Shown piece after piece: positions 9,939-19,700 of a stretch of DNA of 64,000 nucleotides. The notes below the pieces were generated by a model. That model worked only from the letters and a program-made list of their open reading frames with translations. It was not told where the DNA came from and did not search any database. Positions within the stretch are counted from its first letter, which is position 1. Every line of letters begins with the position of its first letter. Origin of the DNA: Phytomonas francai (Eukaryota > Euglenozoa > Kinetoplastea > Trypanosomatida > Trypanosomatidae); assembly GCA_001766655.1 (NCBI GenBank), contig MJCC01000030.1, positions 1 through 64,000 on the forward strand, written 5' to 3'. Both the position numbers and the translations under genes were made by a program.

Positions 9939-10278
9939 GTAGCTTTAAAGCGGATACAATATATATATATAAACTTCATAGGGCGATAGAGGGTATTGGT
10001 GGGCTTTTCGGAAGTAACATTGCCGAGGTGTGCTAACGAACCGGCCCGGGACTCACTTCATTTGGTAGGAGGGAGTTAAGTGTAATATATGATTAATTGT
10101 TTTCTGTAACGCTTTTTTTCCTTTTCCACGATAACAGTGTAGATTTTTTTTTTTAGAACTATTCATTGCACCAATTCTTGATTCTAGAGCACTAGACAGT
10201 TAATGTATTGTGAAGCACGTTCACACAAACATAGGGAAGTAATAATAGAGAGCGAATAAATGAATTTATAGGGATAGA
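9939..10278. other. Spacer
   Basis: A short (TA)n tract (9958-9971), a GC-richer patch around 10003-10060 and a T-rich tract at 10145-10155, the probable splice signal for the next gene. No RNA gene recognised. Confidence 0.4.
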
Positions 10279-12042
10279 ATGTCCCCAAAAGAATTCATGT
10301 TAAGTCAAAACAACCGGAATTTGTGGGCCAACTCTGCGCCAGAAGCTGTTGCCAAAGCAGTCTTTGCCCAGCCTCTTATTTCTCCCTGGCACCTCTTGCT
10401 CCAACAATCTTGCCTGCATCGTCAGCGACCCGAAGCGATAGCCCCAATGGTTTTTGCAGCCATGGTTCTTAGCGTTTGCCGCAGGGACAGTTGCACCAAT
10501 CTAATTGATGGGAGGCCCTCCCAAATGTCAGGACGACGTTTCTTATGCGTGTCTATGGCTAGTGGAACGCGCTGCTCTGGGGTGACATTGAACATGAAGG
10601 ATTTGTCTATGAGACAATTCTTAATAAGCGACGGGCATGCTGAGGTACTTGCACGCCGTTCTTTTCTTGCATTTTTACTCGATGCTATGCGTTCCACCAA
10701 CAGAGATGGATGCTGCTTTGAGTGTGCCGCTAGTCAGCAGTTTTTGATTCGTGATTCTGAAAATCGTGGGTGGCAGCTGCGGTCGGATGTTCAGGTGCAC
10801 TTGGTGGTTACGCACTGGCCATGTGGGTCTATGGCGTTGTCGGCTACATTTCGGACAGGGGGGCATCTCCTCCTACGCACTCCCTCCGCTAAGCTTTTTG
10901 GTGTTTCAGGGGAGGATTCTGCCAAGGAAACGAACTTTGGAGCAACATGCCCTAATGTTAGTAGCAAACGTTCCACAGTATGCGTGCACCACCACATTCT
11001 TGCGGCGCACGAGAGCGTCTGGGAAAGGGATCCCCGTTATACTCATTGCACCCGTGTGAAGCCTGGAAAGGGAAATCCCAATCTGAGTATGAGTTGCAGC
11101 GACAAACTATGGAGATGGTCAGTGTTTGGGCTTCAGGGAAACCGTTGCATGCGTGTTTTAACACGGCCCATTCGCTTAAATAGCATCGAGGTCGCTATTG
11201 AAATGAGCACTAATAAGGAAAACAGCGACTACCACCTGTGTGGTAGAGAACAGGCCAAAAAAGCGCTGGATTCTTTACTGTGGAAAACACGTACTTTTGA
11301 GGAGCAGGTGGGTGAAGGTGTGTCTGGTGAACGTCCTGTTCTATCACTACTGCCCCTACCTAGCATTTCGGTCTTTCCAATTGATAAATTACACGCTTCG
11401 GGTGACAACATCCCGAAGGATAAAAAAGGTGGGTGCAATTTGAATACAGCAATTGGTGATTCGCGATACTCCCACTGCTCATGGATGACAAACGTTTGCT
11501 TCTGTAAGAAAGTTCAAAATACGCCTGAAAAGCTATTACCTCCTATGGAAATGGATTCAGAGATCCATTACTGGAATGATTTTAATCGTATTGTCTGCTC
11601 CCTTGGCAATAAGCGAGCACGTGCATCAGACCATGTAATTGATAATGGCAACAATCTGAAGATTAGATCAACTTACCCTCTATGCGCTGTTGAGGCTACA
11701 TGGAAAGAAAGCCTGTCACTGACACTTAATACCAAGGCTGGCCTTCCACAAGGTGCTAACATAGGGCAGCTCAAACATGCTTTAGAAAACGCTACAGCTA
11801 GCATTTTTATGAGATACCCTCTCTCTCCGGCATGGGTTGAAGCACAGGTGAAAGCTGCGCAAGGTGGGTTTTCTGAAGACGTAGGGGATGCGGGGCCTGG
11901 CGTATTGGAGTGTCTACATCGCAGGGGGGATGCTTTTCAAAGACTTTTTAATAACATATCAAACAGCTCTTCCTCATCCGAAAGGAAACTGCTCTGGGTT
12001 ATGAAGAACGATGACTCAAAGAATACCAGCAAACATGCGTAG
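10279..12042 (+). CDS. ADAT1: tRNA-specific adenosine deaminase, ADAT1 type
   Basis: A 587-residue member of the ADAR/ADAT1 deaminase family. The zinc and proton-transfer residues are visible: H120 and E122 in SDGHAEVLARRSFL, C182 in WPCG, and C273 in CSDKLWRWSVFGLQG. ADAT1 converts A37, next to the anticodon of tRNA-Ala, to inosine; ADARs act on double-stranded RNA but carry dsRNA-binding domains, which are absent here. The deaminase core is spread out by inserts, notably a ~90-residue stretch between the PCG and CSDK motifs and a long low-complexity region at ~330-480. The usual sequence after PCG (GDASI in animals) is replaced by GSMAL. The start ATG at 10279 sits at the open end of the frame. 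Confidence 0.8.
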   Translation: MSPKEFMLSQNNRNLWANSAPEAVAKAVFAQPLISPWHLLLQQSCLHRQRPEAIAPMVFAAMVLSVCRRDSCTNLIDGRPSQMSGRRFLCVSMASGTRCSGVTLNMKDLSMRQFLISDGHAEVLARRSFLAFLLDAMRSTNRDGCCFECAASQQFLIRDSENRGWQLRSDVQVHLVVTHWPCGSMALSATFRTGGHLLLRTPSAKLFGVSGEDSAKETNFGATCPNVSSKRSTVCVHHHILAAHESVWERDPRYTHCTRVKPGKGNPNLSMSCSDKLWRWSVFGLQGNRCMRVLTRPIRLNSIEVAIEMSTNKENSDYHLCGREQAKKALDSLLWKTRTFEEQVGEGVSGERPVLSLLPLPSISVFPIDKLHASGDNIPKDKKGGCNLNTAIGDSRYSHCSWMTNVCFCKKVQNTPEKLLPPMEMDSEIHYWNDFNRIVCSLGNKRARASDHVIDNGNNLKIRSTYPLCAVEATWKESLSLTLNTKAGLPQGANIGQLKHALENATASIFMRYPLSPAWVEAQVKAAQGGFSEDVGDAGPGVLECLHRRGDAFQRLFNNISNSSSSSERKLLWVMKNDDSKNTSKHA

Positions 12043-12900
12043 GGTATTAACTTCTTTTCATCTTTAAGGGGTTTCCGGAGCTTCAAAAAAACAAAGAAAC
12101 AGGAATATATTCTGATTTAAACGCAAATGGATATCCTTATATGTTATATAAGATGGCAATCGAATTAGTTGCAGGAATGAGCAAAGAAGAGATCTTTAAA
12201 GCGCTGTTTTTTGTGCCACTTTAGCATTTACATAAATTGATCGTTTCCCTAAGATTCATCATACATCAACAGCTATTGTGTTCTTTAATGTTGGCTGCCA
12301 TTTTTTCATTATTTTGAACTTCACCTATTTGAAAAGTAATATTTTAATCTTATAGACAGATACAGCTACTTTAATTAGACTATAGATTTATAGTAGCAAA
12401 TGTTTCTTTCTTCTAGAATCAGAGCTCATATTAAGATAAACATGTGTTCATACATAATATGACCGATCATAAAAAGGCAAGTTATGAGGCTCGAGAATAT
12501 CAAAGATGCACAGCTCAGTTCCTCTTTCATTTTGAGCTTGAGAACCCACTTTCCATTCAAAGTAGCTTTTCCATTTTGTTTATGGGTTGGTTGTAGAGAA
12601 GAAGTGGATTCCTTGTTATTTAATGCAACAATGAAAGTTTAACTGTTATAGCATCAGACTAGCTTCCCGCAGCTTAACGATACTAATATCAACACCATTA
12701 TTTTTCTACTCTTACCCAAGCATAAGTTTTGGAACACATTTTCAATGTGAATTACCTTCTTCATCTTTTTAAGTGCAAAATGTTTTTTTTTTTTACCAAT
12801 CATATAAAAAAATGGCCGACAACTTACTGCTAATTATCGTTTACCTCAAGCTACAATATCAGCAATATCTGAAATTTGTATCGACAATGAAGGATACTAA
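12043..12900. other. Spacer without gene
   Basis: About 860 AT-rich bases with no ORF of note on either strand. A T run at 12783-12794 resembles a polypyrimidine tract but no intact gene follows it directly. Confidence 0.5.
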
Positions 12901-13227
12901 GAGGTCCTAATAGCCGCGGTATATGCCGGCCACCTCTGCGCAGTTCCGCAGATTAGTAACCCGACGAGGGTGAAGCTAAGTGCCTGCAAGTCCTCCCCCC
13001 TTCGCTGGCGGCGACTTCCATTCTTAGATGCTAATACTGGTAGGGTATTCGACAGGGCCTTTGACAAGGCTACCCGATCGGAGGTCAAACTCCGACTGAA
13101 CACTGTTAGCGCTTATCTTACCCAAATACTCGCTCGCCGAGTTCTCTGGCTTTACCAGACACCACTTATGCGCTGTGGTGAAATTTGGGCTGTACACAGC
13201 ATAAGAATGAAAAAAAAAAGGTCTTAA
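12901..13227 (+). pseudogene. Isolated coding-like fragment, gene remnant or mobile-element piece
   Basis: A GC-richer island in AT-rich spacer. The frame from 12901 (just after a TAA) to the TAA at 13225 gives about 108 residues of protein-like sequence, for example VFDRAFDKATRSEVKLRL and QILARRVLWLYQTPLMRCGE. An ATG (12970) occurs only after about 23 residues of equally protein-like sequence. The last residues run into an A-rich stretch just before the stop, which could mark a 3' poly(A)-like end. The family is not recognised. A truncated retroelement or recombinase fragment or an exon-sized gene remnant are possible. Confidence 0.4.
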
Positions 13228-13440
13228 TAGAGATTTATTATATATACAGAGTTATAGTATTTTGATACTCTTGAATCTGCATTTTAAATATTTTCCTTTT
13301 CCCCTCCTGAGGTATATTATTGCTACGCATAGTTGAACATAAAGGCATTCAGGATCAAGATCATAAAAAAGGTTAAAAATAATAGTGATCACAAAAGAAC
13401 ATATTATAGGAAACGATATTTTCGTTGTTCTTCAAGATCA
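13228..13440. other. Spacer
   Basis: AT-rich leader region of the DHHC gene. The open frame reaches 13333 only through a TTG, so the ATG at 13441 was taken as the start. Confidence 0.4.
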
Positions 13441-15273
13441 ATGAGGATATTCAACCGTAGTTTGATGAGCGTCATTATAGTTGCCATTTTTGTTTTTTTT
13501 ACCATTTGCTCAACTTACAGCTTCTTTAAGTATTTATTTTCTTGCACTATGAGCACTCTCGCTCGAACCATCCTGTTTCCGTTTTCCAACATTAGCATTG
13601 AGGGACCTGATATCTATAATAATTCTGATTCTAGAAGCCGAAAATTATCTGGGCTGAATGGTTCGCCTGGGAATCCTACCTTTCGTTGTTCGATTCATTC
13701 GCTGAACTCAATCAACTATGCTTTTTTCTTTATATCGCTTTTTATTCTAACCTTGACGGCGTGGGCTTACATAATGGCCGTAATCACTCCTCCTGGGAGC
13801 ACACCTTCAGTGTTCCAGCAACGCTCCAGGAAAAGTGCGGCTTTAGCCCTAGCAGCTTTCTATCAACCTTTGCCATTTCAAAAGGCGCCGCAGAACGATG
13901 CGCATGAAGAGAAGGCGACCGATCCTCAGGATGTTCTTAGAAAAGAAGTAGCTCTTTACCCGCCTCTTCCGCAACGCCATGTGCTAGGCAACACGATGAT
14001 GCGCATATTTCCAACCAGATCTAGCAGCAGCTACAGAGTCTCTGAAGAAGATTCGTGTAGTCCTTTATCTGATCCAGACTCTTTGCACGAGACGTTCTTT
14101 TTCAACCCACGCGCCAATGCATACACCAGCATGCTGAATTCCAACCTCAACCTATGCCCGGTGTGCGCACGCTACAAGCCGCCAAGGGCGCATCACTGCA
14201 GCTATTGCAATTGTTGCGTACTCAAGTATGACCATCACTGTCCATGGCTGGGCCAGTGTGTGGGTTTTTTCAACTATAAGAATTACCTCCTACTGTTGCT
14301 GTATTCCTGGTTATCGACGGCATGGGTACTCATGCTGCTCACTACAGCCATCGTTCTCCATTTCCTGGATCAGAGCCAGGCAAGAGCACAGGCGAATACC
14401 TTACCGCTCAGTGAGTCAACTCTAGACAAGGTACAGGGTGGTCAACTAAATCAAACGTCATTAACAAGTACTTCATCGAAGACTTTACCCTGGTTTTTAC
14501 CATTTGTGTTAGAGGAGTTTAAGGTGGGACCTCCGTCCCTTGGTGTGCTTTTGTGTTTTACTGAAGCTGCTATTTTTTTTTGCATGACTAGCTACCTACT
14601 GAAGCGACATTACACCTATGCGCGGTATAACGTTACGACAGTTGATTTGGTTATTCACCAGCGACATTGGTACGATGGATTGGTTTCTACAACATCATCT
14701 GACTCTGAAACCAGATCATCAGCGAGTGCAGAAGGTACGGATGATTCCATTTCAGCAAGTGGTCACCTTGAGGACGCTGACAAAAACGACTTCTCCTTAA
14801 AACATTTCATGCGAAAAAACGTGTACGACTTGGGGGTGCGGCGCAACCTTTTGCAAGTGTTCGGTGACGCCAAGCTACACACGGACTCAGTTTCCACAAC
14901 TAGTAGAGGTGTTGTTCAGGAAAGCAATGACAATTCTTCTCGGTGTTGTCATTATTACCATGACCTTATGGAGAGTGACGAGCAACAGTACTCTAACTTT
15001 ATAGTTCGCTGGTGGTGGAGATTGTTGCCTTTTCCATTTTTCCCGCCACAGATGCCTTGGACTCTAATGGAGGAGCGGAGACATCTGAAAGATTCCCCGT
15101 TGCCACCTGCATATGGCTCTATGTTAGATGCCCATGTCAAGAACTCCCCCGAGCATGGCAAGGTTGGGAAAAGAATTTCGTCCCATTCCAATAGTATCCT
15201 GGAAGAGTATGGTGCCACTGAGATACATTTGCTAGGACTTCGGTTCCCAACTAGAGCTTCCCTTGGGCTTTAA
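13441..15273 (+). CDS. DHHC-type protein S-palmitoyltransferase
   Basis: A 610-residue membrane enzyme. The DHHC Cys-rich domain is complete: [20 protein letters not shown], then [13 protein letters not shown] with the DHHC box at 264-267 and the acyl-accepting Cys at 267, and FFNYKNY. Two hydrophobic segments precede it (N-terminal [17 protein letters not shown] and [20 protein letters not shown]) and two follow it ([23 protein letters not shown] and [21 protein letters not shown]), the usual four-helix plan with the active site in the cytosol. A TTVD motif follows the last helix (YNVTTVDLV), close to the TTxE motif of the family. The long Ser-rich C-terminal tail is extra. It transfers palmitate to cysteines of membrane-associated proteins. 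Which substrate it serves cannot be seen. Confidence 0.92.
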   Translation: MRIFNRSLMSVIIVAIFVFFTICSTYSFFKYLFSCTMSTLARTILFPFSNISIEGPDIYNNSDSRSRKLSGLNGSPGNPTFRCSIHSLNSINYAFFFISLFILTLTAWAYIMAVITPPGSTPSVFQQRSRKSAALALAAFYQPLPFQKAPQNDAHEEKATDPQDVLRKEVALYPPLPQRHVLGNTMMRIFPTRSSSSYRVSEEDSCSPLSDPDSLHETFFFNPRANAYTSMLNSNLNLCPVCARYKPPRAHHCSYCNCCVLKYDHHCPWLGQCVGFFNYKNYLLLLLYSWLSTAWVLMLLTTAIVLHFLDQSQARAQANTLPLSESTLDKVQGGQLNQTSLTSTSSKTLPWFLPFVLEEFKVGPPSLGVLLCFTEAAIFFCMTSYLLKRHYTYARYNVTTVDLVIHQRHWYDGLVSTTSSDSETRSSASAEGTDDSISASGHLEDADKNDFSLKHFMRKNVYDLGVRRNLLQVFGDAKLHTDSVSTTSRGVVQESNDNSSRCCHYYHDLMESDEQQYSNFIVRWWWRLLPFPFFPPQMPWTLMEERRHLKDSPLPPAYGSMLDAHVKNSPEHGKVGKRISSHSNSILEEYGATEIHLLGLRFPTRASLGL

Positions 15274-15739
15274 CCCTCTGAGTTCACTCAAAAGCACAAT
15301 TATTCTCAAGCGCAAAACTTTTATTCCAATCCTTTTCCTTCATAATTTCTTTATTGCCGGTGCATTTTACCCCCTAATTTACATGTTTATATACACTAGT
15401 GCTTGTGTATCAAACAGTTCTGAACTTTGACTTTATGCGGAAATAAGGATATTATCGCATATTGGGAATAGTGAGGGGATCATTACAAGCAGCACAGTTG
15501 TGCGTTTTCAATGTTTTATTTGTTATGCTGTTGAAATGACATCTTTCATAGTTGGAAATATGTCCTTTTTCATATTCCGAACACATGCTAATGTCTTCAT
15601 GCATTTCAATATGTGTTTTAAAGCGGCTTTACGATTCTGTTTTTCACTTCTTTGACTATTTTATTCTCAATTATTTTACCGTCCTAGACTTTATTGATCT
15701 TTGTTTCGGATCCGCATTTTTTTTTGCAGCTTGTATAAT
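15274..15739. other. Spacer
   Basis: AT-rich spacer. Its 3' end holds the trans-splice signal described at 15717-15729. The open frame at 15552-15896 runs through this signal in another frame and is not called. Confidence 0.5.
15717..15729 (+). promoter_or_regulatory. Probable trans-splice acceptor (T9-GCAG)
   Basis: Nine T residues followed directly by GCAG, with the first ATG of the next gene 10 bases downstream at 15740. This is a classic kinetoplastid spliced-leader acceptor and decides the start of the 190-residue protein. Confidence 0.75.
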
Positions 15740-16312
15740 ATGTTTCGGCGTTCGTGTATTAAGTGTACCATCATCAAGCCTGTGGTCCTCCTCCGCAGCC
15801 AGTTTGACGATTTTTCGAAAATACTTTCGCAGGCGAAAAATTCCGGTAATTCAAATATGTTTGACGGTAACTTCAAAGGTGGCGATGGCTTCATAGATCC
15901 TAGTCAGCTGGTAGGCATGAATTCCGTTTTGCGTGCAAATATGAGCCCTGAGATGCAGGACTCTATGAAATCTTTTATGGATTCCATACGCACTGGAGAT
16001 GGCTTGCCTCAGGGATTTGGTGTCATGGCCTTTGGCCTAGCTGAAAATGAAAAAGGTAAAAAAGTGGCTCGCGCGGCTCGAATGATGTATGATACGAAGA
16101 ACGGTAAAGTTGATAAGGACTTTATCGAGCAACAACTTGAGCCGGACGATATGAGCCTACCAAAAGACACTGTCGAAGACTACAGCACCGATGGAGCTAT
16201 TGACGCTGATTTTGTGGAAGATGAGAGGAAGTTTGAGACAAAACCAGTTGAAACGATTTCCGACGCTGAAATTTATATAGAAAATGACAACGAACCCCCT
16301 CGGAAGCACTAA
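15740..16312 (+). CDS. Hypothetical protein, 190 aa, probably mitochondrial
   Basis: Family not recognised. The start ATG at 15740 is the first after the spliced-leader acceptor. The N-terminus (MFRRSCIKCTIIKPVVLLRS) is basic and amphipathic without acidic residues, as in mitochondrial presequences. The central part (residues ~55-115) is Met/Gly-rich with an ENEKGKKVARAARMMYD helix. The C-terminal ~70 residues are strongly acidic (DDMSLPKDTVEDYS, DADFVEDERKFE). The frame is clean with good codon use. A small kinetoplastid-specific mitochondrial protein is inferred. Confidence 0.7.
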   Translation: MFRRSCIKCTIIKPVVLLRSQFDDFSKILSQAKNSGNSNMFDGNFKGGDGFIDPSQLVGMNSVLRANMSPEMQDSMKSFMDSIRTGDGLPQGFGVMAFGLAENEKGKKVARAARMMYDTKNGKVDKDFIEQQLEPDDMSLPKDTVEDYSTDGAIDADFVEDERKFETKPVETISDAEIYIENDNEPPRKH

Positions 16313-16766
16313 CCATGGCTGATGCTCGTATAAAGGGTCTGATTCCACTTTGTACAACAGATCCGACCTTATTTTCCCTTTACATTTTAACAGTTCGGCA
16401 TCTTTGTTATTATTATTACTTCCTTGACGGTTCCATGATTCTTCTTTTGTTATGGTCTTCTAAACTATTCTTTTTTCGAACACAGTGTACCACGTAAAAA
16501 ACTTGGTAATATTTTCCTCGGATCTTTTCTTTCTTTGGTCAGGCACTTATTTAGCTGGAATGCTTTGCTTTGGTTCTTTTAATCGTGTTCGTATAATTCA
16601 ATGGATATTTGTGCCAATTTTATTATCGTTGTAGATTAGTCTTTTAAATGTATTTATATATGTTTTCTTATTCAAAAGAATTCTAATACATTTGTTTCTT
16701 CGTTATTTTCTTGATACCCATTAGATTTTGGAAATAGGAAAACACTTTTTTTTTCATTCATGTGCT
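16313..16766. other. Spacer
   Basis: AT-rich spacer with T-rich tracts, including T10 at 16745-16754 shortly before the ATG at 16767. No gene seen. Confidence 0.45.
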
Positions 16767-19700
16767 ATGGGTAAGCGGGCAAATTTTTCCCCCATTAACG
16801 CATTAGCGGTTCGTAAGAGCGGGGCGCATGCCTCCAGGAAAATAGAAGATAGACCATTGATTTCGATCAAAACATCATGCTTGCCACCATTACCGCATGC
16901 TGCAACTTCTACATCAGCGCACAAAAAAAAAAATCATAGTGTTGCAAAGACACGCCTGTCTCCTTTTCCGCTTCAGGACCATCTGCCTACTCTGCTTAGA
17001 TCCTACACGCAGCCATGCGACTCTATGTATGCTTGGTGCGTTGTTTCTAGTAAAACCAAATTATGGGAACAGCTTCCCACCATTTTAAATGAAGTAAAAA
17101 TTTTATGCCGCCAATACAACAAACTCAGTGACCATAGCCCAAATCAATCTTTGAACGATGAGAGTGGGATTTCGAACCAAACGAAGGCAAATTCAAAGCC
17201 AACACCAGGTGGTGATAAGAGTACTCTGCAGAGTGGTGTCATTGAACGGGTTTCGCTTCTTATTACATTTTTTTTCCCGGCTGCATCCAACCATTTTTTA
17301 CCCAAACAGGAAGTTTTGTCGCAACCAAAGCCAAAATCGAAGAAGGAAATCATCGTGACTCCAAAAGAAAGGCGCAAGCTGTGGAAGGTTCTCATGTGTA
17401 ATATAACCAATACTTTCCCTGTGTTGTTAGCTGCTTCACGAACTGACCTTATGTGCGCAGTGGATCCTCAGCCAGCCGCTCTTTTGCTTTCATTTCTGTA
17501 CAACTTACTTCAGGCACTTCATGGAAAGCCTTTATTGAAGAAGGTGATTGAATCATGCATAATGTTAGGTCTTTATAAGATTTGTACCAATATTCTAATG
17601 GTACACACGAGTGTAAGAGCTTTTTCTGTAAAGGGTAGTTGTACAGGCGAAGTGCAGTTATACTATCGCTGCCGAGTCATCGAGGCAGTCGCATTGATCA
17701 TGACACTAACTAATCATTTCGATCCAAAAAGTCATTTGGTAATTCGTGTCACAGGTATCATGGAGCGTCTTTTATATTCCTTAGGTGTTGTAGTTGATCT
17801 CCTTGACATTAGACTCAGAAATTTCCTTGATGCCCTAAGTAGTCTGGATGACCTTGACAAGACCATGGATATAGAGTTATTTCGAGAAAAACTCCTTCAA
17901 TTTGTTGAAAATGTGGTGCGCTTGACCTCCTTTCTATCTTCTGCTTGCACACACTTATGCATGTCCATCTTTTCGGCAGCCAAGTCATCAAGCAATACGA
18001 ATGAATTGGGTGCGCGGTGTGTTGGTGTCTGTGCCAAGCTAATAGCCATACTATCTCGTAGTCTGTATCTTGAAATTCCAATCCACTTCTGTCGAGTATT
18101 TACAACACAATCGGATGCCCTGTTTTTATTGTGCAAACTACCCGAAGATTCAGTAGAAAATGAAGCCCTTCACAATACAGTGCCGTCGTGGGTGTTTCTA
18201 TGGTCGCACAGCCTGGAAGTGTCTATGTTCTGGGCTGTGGCTTTACTCCAACGAGTGTGTGAGCGGTGCAAGGCCCACATTGCTTGTAGTATGGAAGCGC
18301 ACAAGCACAACGCTCTTTTATCAATATACACGGTTCTATGGATTATCACACAGGATTTGGGAAAATGTGTTGAAAATGGCGAAGTTTCTGGAAAAGGTCA
18401 AACGCCAGCCTCCTTTTCTCCACCTCAGTGGGAGAATCGAATGTGTATGGTTCGCACGGCGCTAATTGCTATCGACACCCTTCTGAAGGCAAATCGGAAG
18501 TTGGGCCTGGAGGAATTACACGCAGTCGGGGGTGTTGCATCACTTGTGAAGTTGGTGTTACAGTTACCACTAGCTGGTGTGGATGAGTGGTGGCATTTTT
18601 ACATTCTCTGTTGCTCTTTTTATAGTCTTTCGCTTCTTCCGTCGTCTTCAGAGAATGAGTCCGCTTATGCCATGAATTCACGAGTCCCGAAATCGAAGGT
18701 TTCACCGCTTGGCAGCCGCCTTTCCGGTAAAAAAGTGTCTTCCTCTGCTCGAATATCTACTTTGCTCGATGATAATGAGACTTACCGAAGCCTTGCGCCA
18801 GAGGCCAAATCATTACCGATGTCTCCATCACAGCATTTTGTAATGGAAGCTTCATCCGGCGAGGATGCTTCTACCTCACAAAAAGGTCTGGGCATATCGG
18901 ATTTGATGTCTCACGTAGAGAAGCTAGTTTTTACCGATACACCAGACCTTTTGCCTGTGGATCAGTGCCCGGCGTGGTTTTCGACAGAGTTAAACAACGG
19001 CTTCATCGCTCCCAGGACTGAGCTGCCACACGAGAGCGCAATAGAACTTCCATGGTCCTTCACCGACCCGCCATTGCCACCAACTAATTATTTTCTGAAT
19101 CACGCAGCCGATGAGGTGATGAACCCACTGGAGGTCTTGAGTGATTCCCATCGAATTGAAATCCTTGTACATCATATCAGTCGTCTTCTGCATCTTGAAG
19201 GGATTTGTGACGACAGTAGTGAGGACTCCGCAAACCATCATCGTTATCATGTCGTCTACGATCGCACACGAAATGTTGAGGAGGGGGGAAGGAGAACAGA
19301 AAGGAAGACTAGCGAAGATGCTCTTATAGATACTGTTGCAGATGACACACCGATCCACACCAGAGCGCCCAAAAGCGTCTCTTCGCTAACGTTTCGTAGC
19401 AACTTTCCTTCTGGGAATCTTCAGAGGGCTATCCTCGTTAGTGAGGATGAGTACGATCTAATACTGAGCTGGGATACTTCTACAAATTCATTCACTCAAT
19501 GGTTCTGCTTTTCAGTTTCTGACTATGAGCCTGGTAAAACGTATCGTTTTAATATCCTCAATATGGAGAAAAATGGTTCATTGTTCAATGAGGGCCAACG
19601 TGTGTTAATGCTACATGATGCCTTCACGGAATCCTTTTCTTTTCCTGCCGATAGCGCGCTGAACATATCGAATCCAAGAAAATGGCGGCGCACAGGGGAG

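Noticed and set aside
15552..15896. 114-codon frame overlapping the small mitochondrial protein
   Set aside because: It spans the T9-GCAG acceptor and lies out of frame with the better-supported gene.
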